The position numbers and the translations under genes are program-made. From Saccopteryx bilineata (Eukaryota; Chordata; Mammalia; Chiroptera; Emballonuridae): a stretch of DNA of 64,000 nucleotides. Location of the stretch: contig NC_089495.1 of the NCBI RefSeq assembly GCF_036850765.1, positions 22,474,875 to 22,538,874 on the forward strand, in the 5' to 3' direction. The stretch's first letter is position 1; the number at the start of each line of letters is the position of its first letter. This document shows positions 20,630 through 30,780 of this stretch, piece by piece. The notes beneath the pieces are model-generated. The model was not told where the DNA came from. It searched no databases and saw only the letters and a list, made by a program, of their open reading frames with translations.

Positions 20630-21480
20630 TAACATTTTGTTTTTGGAGATTTCTCCATGTCATTTCATTTTTTACTAAATTGCTGTGTAGTGTTCTATTA
20701 GTTTAATGTAACAATTTATTTATCCACTTTCCACCTGGTTAGTATTTATGCCATTTTCTTTTATTTTTCTGTACCTTTTACAAAACACTGCAATACATAT
20801 TCTAGTACCTATTTTCTGTTGTGCAAATGAAAGATGGCTTTTACTAGCACTTATACCTAGAAGTGGGGTTGCTAGGTCTCTTAATACTGCCAAATATACA
20901 CACCTTTCAGTATGTCTGTGAGGTCCCATTTCCCCACATTCTTATCAACTCTTGGTGTTATCACATTAACATTTTTTTTAAGACTAATTTTTTTTTAGAG
21001 CCAATTTTTGTTTATAACAAAATTGAGAGGAAGGTGCAGAGATGTCTTGTATAGCCCTACCCCCACACAGGGACAGCCTCTCCCATTATCAACATCACTC
21101 ACAGATTTTTTTACCAAAGATGGTGAACCTACATTCACTCATCATAATCACCCGAAGTCCATAGTTAACCTTAGGGTTCACTTTCGGTCTTGTACCTTCT
21201 AGGGATTTGACAAATGTATAATGATGCATATCTATCATTCAAATATCATACACAGTCTATTCTCAGCCCTAAAAGTCCTCTGTGCTCTGCCTACCTACCC
21301 CCCACCCTGCTGACCACTGATCTTTTTACTGCATCCATAATGGTGTCTTTTCCAGAATGTCATATCGTTGGAATCATACAATGGATAGCCTTTCAGATTG
21401 GTTTCCTTTGCTTAGTAATATGCATTTAAGATTCCTCTGTGTCTTTTCATGGTGTGATAGCTCATTTCTTTTACATTAAC
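20630..21480 (-). mobile_element. L1M 3' UTR fragments
   Basis: Antisense L1M landmarks: ATTGAGAGGAAGGTGCAGAG, CCCATTATCAACATCACTC, CCATAGTTAACCTTAGGGTTC, GACCACTGATCTTTTTACTG and GTCTTTTCATGGTGTGATAGC. At least two L1M pieces abut near 20985. Frames in it are not functional. Confidence 0.82.
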
Positions 21481-21897
21481 ATTTTTCACCAACCTGAAGA
21501 TATCTCACTGTTGTTTTAATTTGCATTTCTCTAATTATCAGTTCTGTTGAGTGTGTTGTCCATATGCTTATTTTCAGGTTTCTTCTGTGCTTTGCCTCTT
21601 TCTATACTTTGCCTTTTTTTTTCCGCCATGGATATGTTTATCTTTTTCTTACTCAGTTGCAGGAATACTTTATAAGTTCTGGACATTATTCTTTGTTCAT
21701 TTTAAGCGTTGCAGACATCTTTTCCCAGATGGCACCTTGTCTTCTAACTTTGTTCAGATGTTTTTTCATGAACAAAATGATTTATGTTTTAATGTAACAA
21801 AATGTACTTGGTGGTTTATCCTTTTTTTTTCTTTTTGTTTTTTTAAGGAAATCTTCCTACACCTCACCAGCAGTCATAAATACATTGTTCTCCATTT
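21481..21897 (-). mobile_element. L1M ORF2-end fragment
   Basis: AATTTGCATTTCTCTAATTATCAG with GAGTGTGTTGTCCATATGC is antisense L1M 3' sequence. The element continues beyond the SINE at 21913-22298. The plus-strand frame of 118 codons is a shadow. Confidence 0.75.
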
Positions 21898-21912
21898 TCT
21901 TCGTTAAGTTTT

Positions 21913-21924
21913 TTTTTTAACTAT

Positions 21925-21967
<43 letters not shown>

Positions 21968-22298
21968 TTACAGAGACAGAGAGTGAGTCAGAGAGAGGGA
22001 TAGACAGGGACAGACAGACAGGAACGGAGAGAGATGAGAAGCATCAATCATTAGTTTTTCATTGCGTGTTGCAACACCTTAGTTGTTCATTGATTGCTTT
22101 CTCACATGTGCCTTGACCATGGGCCTTCAGCAGACCGAACAACACCTTGCTGGAGCCAGTGACCTTGGGTCCAAGCTGGTGAGCTTTTGCTCAAACCAGA
22201 TGAGCCAGTACTCAAGCTGGAGACCTCAGGATCTCAAACCTGGGTCCTTCTGCATCCCAGTCCGATGCTCTATCCACTGCGCCACCACCTGGTCAGGC
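21913..22298 (-). mobile_element. tRNA-derived SINE, family B, inserted in L1M
   Basis: A 15-bp duplication with one difference flanks it (TCTTCRTTAAGTTTT at 21898-21912 and 22299-22313). The minus-strand head GCCTGACCAGGTGGTGGCGC, the body and an (ATTT)n-type tail (21920-21968) are all present. Confidence 0.93.
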
Positions 22299-22313
22299 TC
22301 TTCATTAAGTTTT

Positions 22314-22450
22314 ATAAGCCCTCCAACCCTAATGAGGCTTCTCATGGACTTGGAATCCATTTTTGTGTGTGATGTGATGTAGGGATTTAATTTTATTGTT
22401 CCAAAACATTTATTTCATAACACTACCCTCCCCTACTGATCCAATTCCAC
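22314..22450 (-). mobile_element. L1M continuation after the SINE
   Basis: ACTTGGAATCCATTTTTGTG and TAGGGATTTAATTTTATTG fit antisense L1M ORF2. Low certainty on the right border. Confidence 0.5.
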
Positions 22451-23320
22451 CCCTAAGGGTGAGGGGTAGAGATGGTAGTAGTAGAGCCTGGTGAGATCTG
22501 GAATGGAAGAGGGGCCACCCTACAAGAATCACAGTCATAGACACATGTCGTCCCTGACAGAGGGTGCCAAAGTGGGAGGGTGTGGAGGAATTAATATCTT
22601 ACCCTCTCTCATTCTTTTGTTAATTTCCACTGAGCAAACCCAAAAGGAAACCAGAAGACAGGGGTGTCCTGGTAACACAGTCTGTAGTGGTGGCCTCCCC
22701 AGGGCCGGAGCGGGGTAGCAAAGGGCGGGGAAGGGCTCTCTGTGGGGTGCAGATAGAGACCAGCCCACACGGTCCTCCCTCGTGGGCCTCTGCCTCATTT
22801 TAACAGTCTTCCTAGACGCATCACTCAATCTCATTATAGTTTTACAGCCTATATATGTATTCCAATTTGAATGTTTTGAAAGTAGGCTTTTCAAAACTGA
22901 GTGGCCAGTCCAAGGCAAGCCGTACAAGAAAGAAGAATGTTTCTCCGGCCAGAAAAGATATGCTGAAGAGAGGCTTCAAGTCATGTGGTGGCTTCCAATT
23001 TTTTGAGCCTCTATAAGAACCCCCCTGCAGACAGTGATCCTTGGCTACCTGCTCATATTTAAGAGTAGATTTAAAAGCTGATTGAAAGTGTTGAGAAAAT
23101 GGTACAGCTGGTTAACATTTACCTGCACTGTAGAGTGACTTAGGTGGACTGTTTTTTGGAGAAACCTTTACCGTCTTTTTTTAGATCTCTCCTTTTGGGT
23201 TATAAGGTTCCCTGGAGAAAAGTCTTACAATTTACTCTCTTAACCAAGTCAGGAGGAGGGCTGGGATCTCAGTGTTTAGTATTCAGTTGCATACGCCTTG
23301 TAATTTCCTCCTTTGGGAAA
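22451..23320. other. Unique stretch
   Basis: No gene or repeat recognised. A 130-codon minus frame (22535-22927) has no known domain. Confidence 0.4.
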
Positions 23321-23705
23321 GATACTGTCTTAGTCTGTATGGACCGCTATAACAACAAATATTATGAGCTGTATGACTTACAAACAACAAACACTTATTT
23401 CTCATAGTTTTCGAGTTTGGGAGTCCAAGATCATGGTTCTGGAAGATTTGGTGTCTGGGGAGAATCCGCTTCCTCTTTTACTGTGGTCTTCTTGCTGTGT
23501 CCCCACATGAAGGAAGGGTCAAAAGAGTTCTAGGAGGTCCTTTCATAAGGGCACTAATTTCACTCCTGAGGGCTCCATCCTCATGACCTAACCATCTCCA
23601 AAAAAGCTCCACCTCCTAGTATCACCTTGGGGCTTAAGTTTCAAATTCAAGTTGAATTTGCAGGAACACAAGAGTTCAGATTAGAGCACATGCCCATAGC
23701 CCATA
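23321..23705 (-). mobile_element. MLT1-type LTR
   Basis: CTTAGTCTGTATGGACCGCTATAACAAC at the left and TCACCTTGGGGCTTAAGTTTC to the right match a reversed MLT1 LTR. Confidence 0.8.
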
Positions 23706-24478
23706 CCTTCCACTGTGACTTTTCCCTTCCTTCCTTTTTTCCTTTGTAAAATAGTCAACATAGCTTTAATCTTTCTTTACAAGTTACATAAAAATAGAAA
23801 CAGGGATGGTTCCAGAACCTCTTCTCAATGTAGTTTGGAGGTGCTCTGGTACAAAGCATTTCTGCTTCCAAAGAACATTGCTATAAAAAACTGGCACATT
23901 ATTCTGGTGAAAAAAAAAAGACAAGTTTTTAGTGAGTTCTATGGCTAGTTTGCAACCAGCACCTCACAGACCCACATGAAAGTAAAAGGCAGAAAAGACA
24001 AAAGAGGTGTCTTCTTGTTCAGAAGAATTGGTAGTCATCTGCCAGGGTGGTTATCTGCTGTGTGAAGTACAGGAGAAACTTTGATTAACTGTTCCCCAGA
24101 CAACTTTTTACCAAATCTTCCTGAATTTAGGGTACCCCCTTTCTTCTCAATTTCAGTGTTAGCTGCCATTGTTATTGTCTGAGCCTGAACTGGGTTTGTT
24201 CACAGTACTACCTCACTGTCAGCTGAGCATTTGTCTGGGACAGGTTTGTTGAGTCAGTTCCCATCCATCCATCTGTATTCCAGCTTCCAGGTTTTATTGC
24301 TGTTGTCTCCTCTCCTGTCCTTCCTGTGTTGTGCTGTTCTGTCCTTTTAAGTAATTAATTCCTGTACTGTACTTTTACTGGCATCTCTGGAGGGAGAGAA
24401 ATTAGATGCATGTGTTCAAATATCTTAAATTAGAAGCCATTCTTCCGTTTTCTACAAATTTACTAGCTTTAAGAGATG
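23706..24478. other. Unique stretch
   Basis: Nothing recognised. Confidence 0.35.
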
Positions 24479-25420
24479 AGTGGTTTATTAATTTATTTTC
24501 AATCTTTCTCGGTTTTTAATAGATGCATTCAAAGCTATCAATTTTCCTCTAAATATTCTTCCCATAGATTTGATATTTAGTACAGTAATTTCTATTGTTG
24601 TTGGATTCCAATTTTTTTTGTCATTTCCCTGTGATCTCTACTTAAGTACATGACTGGATTTTGAAATTTCTAAATGTATTGTAAAATGACCTTTTTATTG
24701 CTGATTTTTAATCAACATGTGGTCAGAGGAGATGCCCATATGACATGGATTCTTTGAAATGTGTTTTTGTATAGGTTTCATGTGTGACTGAGAAGAATGT
24801 AGAGTCTCCACTTATTGGTAAAAGATTCTGTGTATATTTACTAAATCAGATTTGTTGATTTTATTATTCTAAACTTCCATGTCATTACTTATTTTTTATT
24901 TGCACAATCAGTTTCTTCCCTTTCATTAGTCTAGTTTTTTCTTTATATATTTATGATATAATTGGTAGATTCTTTCCCATTAAATTTTATATAAGGTCAT
25001 TCCTTTTCTCTATTATTATTTTTCTTTATTTTTTTATTTTGCCTAATATGGTTTATTCTCCATGATTTTTTTGTTTTTTATTTAGTTTTTTTATAGTCTA
25101 TATTTTTCATCCATTTATTCTCACCTTTCCCTTCTGTCTTCTTCTCTCTCTTTCTCTTTCTCTCTCTCTTCCATGTGTACATATTTACTTTATTTTTATA
25201 ATTTAATTTTAAAATTTATTTTTCAATTACAGTTGCTATAAAATATATAGTGATTAGAGACGTTCATATACTTTATAAAGTGATCAGCAAATACCCATTT
25301 GATTACATGTGTATGTTTTAGGTGTGTCTCTTATAAGTAGTATAGAGATACATTTAAAAATTTAATGTATTCTTAAAATATGTAATCATTCATATATTAC
25401 CAAAATCTAAATATACTAAA
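24479..25420 (-). mobile_element. L1M fragments (ORF2 middle and 3' end)
   Basis: AAAGCTATCAATTTTCCTC, CAACATGTGGTCAGAGGAG and AATCAGATTTGTTGATTTT are antisense ORF2 landmarks. TTATTTTTCAATTACAGTTGC with TATAGTGATTAGAGACG (25217-25262) belongs to a second L1M 3' end. CT-rich low complexity lies at 25139-25170. Confidence 0.65.
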
Positions 25421-25548
25421 GAGTTAACAGTGAAAATTTTCTTTACCCATCTTCTCACTCTTTTTCTTCAGAGGTGGCCAATATTATTAGTTTCAGCTAG
25501 AGATAATCATTGTGAATATAACTAAATATACTATTCTGTGTACTTATT

Positions 25549-25944
25549 ATTTTTTTTTTTTTCATTTTTCTGAAGCTGGAAACAGGGAGAGACAGTCAGA
25601 CAGACTCCCGCATGCGCCCGACCGGGATCCACCCGGCACGCCCACCAGGGGCGGTGCTCTGCCCCCCAGGGGGCGATGCTCTGCCCATCCTGGGCGTCGC
25701 CATATTGCGACCAGAGCCACTCTAGCGCCTGAGGCAGAGGCCACAGAGCCATGCCCAGCGCCCGGGCCATCTCTGCTCCAATGGAGCCTTGGCTGCGGGA
25801 GGGGAAGAGAGAGACAGAGAGGAAAGCGCGGCGGAGGGGTGGAGAAGCAAATGGGCGCCTCTCCTGTGTGCCCTGGCCGGGAATCGAACCCGGGTCCTCC
25901 GCACGCTAGGCCGACGCTCTACCGCTGAGCCAACCGGCCAGGGC
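25549..25944 (-). mobile_element. tRNA-derived SINE, family A, full length
   Basis: The duplication TACTTATT flanks it (25541-25548 and 25945-25952). The tRNA-like head (minus strand, 25872-25944) has pairing ends GCCCTGG and CCAGGGC, an A-box-like TGGCTCAGCGG and the B box GGTTCGATTCC. The body is CpG-rich, which suggests recent activity. Frames of up to 138 codons across it are SINE shadows. Confidence 0.93.
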
Positions 25945-25952
25945 TACTTATT

Positions 25953-26340
25953 TCTTTTGTGGTGGCATTACATGTATTGTTCTGTACCTTCTTTTTCCTC
26001 TTTTAGGGGTTAATCTTTAGCTGCACATAAAAAACTTCCTCATTCTTTTGAGTGACTACATATTAGTTCACTTTATGAATACATCTTAATCTATTTAATC
26101 TATCTCCCATCAATGGGCTTTTAGGTAGTTTCCAATCTTTTTCTTTTACAGGCAATGTTGCAATGAATAATCTGTACAAACATTATTTAAATATATGTGA
26201 GTATACCTATGGGAGAAAGTTCTAGAAGTGGAACTACTGGGACAAAGGGTGTATGCTTTTGTAATTCTCATAGAGATAGATTTAGTCCAATTACCCTCAA
26301 TAGAGTTTTGCCAGTTTACACTCCCACTGGTCAAGAATGT
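25953..26340 (-). mobile_element. L1M 3' fragment
   Basis: ACATATTAGTTCACTTTATG, CTCCCATCAATGGGCTTTTAGG, CAATGTTGCAATGAATAATC and AGAAGTGGAACTACTGGGAC are antisense L1M landmarks. Confidence 0.75.
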
Positions 26341-27190
26341 TCTAATTCATTCTAATTCCCACCCACTGGCCTTCTCACTTCCTCACCTTGTCAGACAAGG
26401 GCAGTCAAGAAAGAGTCATGGCTTAGGATTTTAAACAGAAGGAATCTGAAACAGGAACCAATTACTTAGATGATGAAAGAGCTAGGGAAGTCAAAGGCGG
26501 GGCGGTGAGGATCCCAGGGGCGACAGGGAGCAGAAGCCCACCTTTGGCATCCTGAAGACCCAAAGCAGCGCTGCAGCTGATTCCGGGAGCCCCAGAGGGG
26601 AGGATGGACCCGCAGCAGGCCTGCCTGGCAAACGCTGGGAGGCTGGAGCTGCAGGTGTCCCGTGAGGTGGAGGATGAAGGGGAGAGATATCCTGACTTCT
26701 CCCTTCCTGCTGTCCTCCTGTTTTCTCGCCAATGCCTCCCAGTTTTGAAAATGACCTGAATTTAGCAAGAGAGTCTGGGAACTGTATTTTCCTATGAGCA
26801 CAGAGACAGGGGCAAAGAAAGATGAGAGGATGAATCCATCCAAGAGCAAAACAGGCAAACGAAGGGCGAAGTCCAATCATTTCACTGCTCAGCTCTGGTC
26901 TCACCCTCTGTGCCGTTGAAGTGCCACGTAACAACACCTCTGTGCTCTGCTCGACACAAAGCCACTACTCTTCTTGTACCAACCCGGACTCTGAGGCCTT
27001 TCCCCCAAGTGGGGAATTATAAAGCCATTCACTCACCGTGTTTATCTCAATAGTCCAGGACCCACCATTTGGGTCTGGATGTCTCCTCCTGATTGTAAAT
27101 GTAAGTATCGTCAACATCCCTCACACAAGATTGCCAGGAAATGGGAAAGGAAAAGCAAAAGGAACAATTGGCTAATGAGTACCTGCCAAA
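26341..27190. other. Unique GC-richer stretch
   Basis: 26480-26700 is locally GC-rich but has few CpGs and is not a clear CpG island. Overlapping frames of 136 and 148 codons on the minus strand have no recognised domain. No transposon found. Confidence 0.4.
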
Positions 27191-27932
27191 GCAGGACAGT
27201 CTTCATGTCTGTAACTAACCAGGAGCCCGCCTGGTACTGATACTCACCACTTTCTTCTTCACCGCGCATTCCACATTCCCTGTGTCCTCTGTCAGGACTT
27301 GGCTGTTTGGGAATGTCCTTGTGGAGTGATTTGCATCTTTACCCTCAAAAGGTCTGAATTTTTTAGCAGTCCTGTCTTTATTGGGTGCAGTAGCTTTCAC
27401 TAAGTAATGCTTACTCTTGGTCAGGAAATAGTAAGAGGCACCTGAGAGCATCCTTTCCATTCCAAACATAGACGTCCCTGCCTCATTGTATATCAGAGAC
27501 ACGGTTTCTTCTGGTGATTAAAGTTATTCTCCTTAGCTGATATGTAACCCTTTTCTCTGCCCGTTGGTTCTACCCAGTGAAAAGCCTGATGGCTGTCTAA
27601 CTTCCAGTGCTGTGGAATCACTGTTGTGTCCCTGATGGATTCATTCTTCTCTGGGACATCAATATCCTAACTGGGTCGAGCCCACAATTGTAGGACTGGA
27701 AGCATTGTGTGAATGGGCCATTAAGCATAGTGAGGGGAGTCCCTCTTCTCTCTCTTTGCTCCTGGCTGTCTATATTCCCACCATGGGGGAAATTGCACAT
27801 ATCTTGGGTTCTGGTTCACTGTACGCACTGCATCCTCTTAGGGCAGCATCCCAGCAGCACAGGGGGCGGTCTCCCAGCTGGAGTATGGCTGAGCTTCCAG
27901 CAGGCCATTCTGTGAGATGGTCCTTGATGATA
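27191..27932 (-). mobile_element. Decayed ERV-L/MaLR-type internal fragment
   Basis: Minus-strand nucleotide and conceptual-translation similarity, recognised by eye between about 27640 and 27200, points to the dUTPase-like 3' part of ERV-L-type internal regions. Several stops and frame shifts break it. The longest open piece is 95 codons (27215-27502). To 27932 the origin is unclear. The hAT copy 2 sits at its edge. No functional product is expected. Confidence 0.4.
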
Positions 27933-27940
27933 GGGTACAC

Positions 27941-28262
27941 AAGGGGTCAGGAACCTTTCTGGCTGAGAGAGCCATGAACGCCACATTTTTAAAATGTAAT
28001 TCCATGAGAGCCATACAATGACCCATGTACATTACACATTATCCAATAAAAATTTGGTGTTGTTCCGGAGGACAGCTGTGATTGGCTCCAGCCACCCGCA
28101 ACCATGAACACGAGTGGTAGGAAATGAATGGATTGTAATACATGAGAATGTTTTATATTTTTAATGTTATTATTATTTTTTTATTAAAGATTTATCTGCG
28201 AGCCAGATGCAGCCATCAAAAGAGCCACATCTGGCTCGTGAGCCATAGGTTCCCGACCCCTG
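27941..28262 (-). mobile_element. Non-autonomous hAT element, copy 2
   Basis: A perfect 8-bp duplication GGGTACAC (27933-27940 and 28263-28270) encloses a 322-bp element with ends AAGGGGTCAGGAACC and GGTTCCCGACCCCTG. It is the reverse-orientation sister of the copy at 15914, collinear along its length. There is no transposase. Confidence 0.95.
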
Positions 28263-28270
28263 GGGTACAC

Positions 28271-28453
28271 AATAAAGCCGACAAGGCAGAGAAGGGCTGG
28301 CGATGGGTTTCAGAGAAAAACAAGCAATGACTGGCACGCCGTCCAATGCCTTAATCTTTGCCAATCTGGTAAGGATGAAAAACGACATTTCAATGTGTTT
28401 TTATTTTTTGTTTCTTTTGAATGTCTTTTAATGTATTTAAGAGCTGTTTGGAT

Positions 28454-28490
<37 letters not shown>

Positions 28491-28800
28491 TGTGTGTGTG
28501 TGTGTATGTGAACTAGTAATATTTTTTGCTTGTTTTGCTTTGGAATGCTGGTATCTTTTATGTTTTAGTGAAGTCTCTATCTACAGTAAGAATTGTAAAT
28601 ATTTCCCCCCAGATTTGAATTGCCACTTTATGATATACTAAATTAATAATATATATATATTTCTGGACTGTTAGCCCTGTTATCTTTTATTTCTTGTGAT
28701 TTCGTATTTTAATATTCAGTAGGGCTAACTCATTCTCCATTGTTCTCTACTTTCAAGTATTCTTGAATAACCTGGCTTAAAATTTTTTTCGTATTAATTT
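28271..28800. other. AT-rich, possible antisense L1
   Basis: TTTTGCTTTGGAATGCTGG, CAGTAGGGCTAACTCATTCTCC and TTCTTGAATAACCTGGC suggest an antisense L1M 5' region, unconfirmed. A (GT)n tract lies at 28458-28505. Confidence 0.35.
28458..28505. repeat. (GT)n microsatellite
   Basis: About 23 units with single interruptions near 28488 and 28506. Confidence 0.95.
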
Positions 28801-30420
28801 TAGTTTGTCTAGACGCACCCCCCCCCCAACAAAAGTCATGTTGTTTTTGCGTTGCAATCTGTTCCCCAGCATCACCTCTACCGAGACTGCTGCACGATCT
28901 GGCCCTGGCTGCTCCTCAGCCTCGTCTGCCACTGTCCCCCTTCTGCCTTCCCCCCTCTGGCCCCTTGTAGTTGCTCAAGCTCCCGTTTGCTGTTTGTTCT
29001 TCATCTTTGTTCAGCAAGTCTGAGAGGCCTCCCCCTCAAGACCATGCTCCCAGCTGCAGTTATTTGGGCGGGAGTCCCTCCTGCCCTGGGACTTTGAAGT
29101 GTGACAGGTCCAGAGTCCCAATCTGCGGGCTGTTGATTCTGTTCTTGGTCTTGGGGTAGAGTCTTAACATCTCCAAGCACTACAGCCTCCATTTTTCAGA
29201 AAGCCACATTTTTTCACCTGCCTCTTCTACGTGGTATTGAGCAGTGAGCCCGGCTCCACCTCCATCCCATCAGGAACACATTTCACCCCTGTTGTTCCAA
29301 GCGGCTAACCTATTCGCCATCGCTGCGGGCTCAGAGCCATTGTCCCACCCATTGCTTTACTTTCTATTCGCTTTTTGTCCTTAGAGAGGCTTAGTTTGCT
29401 TCTGAGACCGGTTGTGTTTTACTGGGTTTCTCTTTTGATATTTTATCTCTCATTTCATTCATTCAGAACAGACCAGGTGGGATAAACCGTGAACCTCTGG
29501 CACTATCTTGACCGGACCTCGCACTTAGATTGTCAGGCACTCGGTTAAAACACTCTGAAGCCAATTTCAGACAGTCTGCTGCTAAAATAAAACATCAACC
29601 AGCCTGGACTTGTGTGGTGATTTTTGGGTGCAAATGTTGGACCTTAAAACATTTTTTCCCCCAGCAACAGCCCAGCTGGAGGAAATGCAGGTGGGTGTGA
29701 CTATAAATTCATGGTCTCCAAGCGCAGCAGGGCCCTCTTCAGTGTGAGCCTGACTGGCTGCCTCTCTTGTTTGTTTCACCACTCGATCCGGTCACTTCAC
29801 CACAGTGAGTATCAGTACCAACACTGTCACTGTCGCTATCATCATGACCGAGGCCATCAGGTTAAACCATGCTGACAACTCTCACACTTTTAAATTGAAC
29901 TCACTCTTCCTTCTGACTTTTTGTCTAAGGCTCAAACTGCCTTCATTCTCACCTTCGGTTCCCCGTGTCATCCATTTCCCTTCACCTACAGTACAGAACC
30001 TATGAAACACACGTTACGCCTGGCTCTTTTATCTCAGCACATCACTGCGGCGAAGTATCTCCTCCTTGGAACGGTAAGCAGGTGGGAGTCTCCCCTGCCG
30101 CGGCGCCCCTTCCAGCTTCTCCCGACCTTATCCACCCATTATGGAAGCTACTCCTTGCCACACTTTTCTCCGTCAGCCCTCTGCAATCAGGGCTCCACTC
30201 CCCTTGCTCCACGAAAACTACGTGATGAAGGTCGTTCATGAGTTTTCATTGCCAAATCTGATGGTGCCGCCTTGTGTTGGGTGGCTTTCCCCCCAATTTG
30301 CCACTTCCTCCCTTTTGAAACCCCACTCATTGCCTTCTACTACTGGGTTGTCTTAGGCCTTTTAGTGATAAAATCATCCTGGGGAAACCACAAGTACCAG
30401 ACAGAGGACTAGGCTTGTTT
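28801..30420. other. Unique stretch, moderately GC-rich
   Basis: Many short frames occur on both strands (up to 106 codons at 29921-30241). No domain, promoter or splice-framed exon could be supported. A C-run lies at 28818-28827. Confidence 0.4.
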
Positions 30421-30479
30421 TTGCATCACTTGCTTGGTCTAGAATTTAGAATGGCTCTTGTAATAAGACACCCCCTTTT

Positions 30480-30774
30480 CCTTCTTTCTGTCACTCTTTT
30501 CTCTTCCTCTTTTTTGCTTTTTCTTCTCTTTTTTTCCCTTTCCTCTCTACCACTGTCTCTCCCTTCCTTCCTTCCTTCCTTCCTTCCTTCCTTCCTTCCT
30601 TCCTTCCTTCCTTCCTTCCTTCCTTCCTTCCTTCCCCCCTCCCTCTCACCTCTCTCTTCCTCTTTCCCTTCCCTCTTTCCTTCCTTCCTTCCTTCCTTCC
30701 TTCCTTCCTTCCTTCCTTCCTTCCTTCCTTCCTTCCTTCCTTCCTCCTTCTCTCTCTCTCTCTCTCTCTCTCTG
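30480..30774. repeat. (CCTT)n and (CT)n pyrimidine satellite
   Basis: Two (TTCC)n blocks (about 30564-30633 and 30676-30743) are separated by a CCCTCTC-rich spacer and followed by (CT)n (30749-30772). Together they form an almost pure pyrimidine strand of roughly 290 bases. The 132-codon and 118-codon frames are repeat-encoded. Confidence 0.95.
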
Positions 30775-30780
30775 TTGGTC

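Noticed and set aside
25872..25944. tRNA gene candidate (also 8875-8947)
   Set aside because: The head folds like a tRNA, but it is followed by a SINE body and A-rich tail and flanked by target duplications.
26480..26700. CpG island/promoter
   Set aside because: It is GC-rich but poor in CpG, with no TATA or initiator context.
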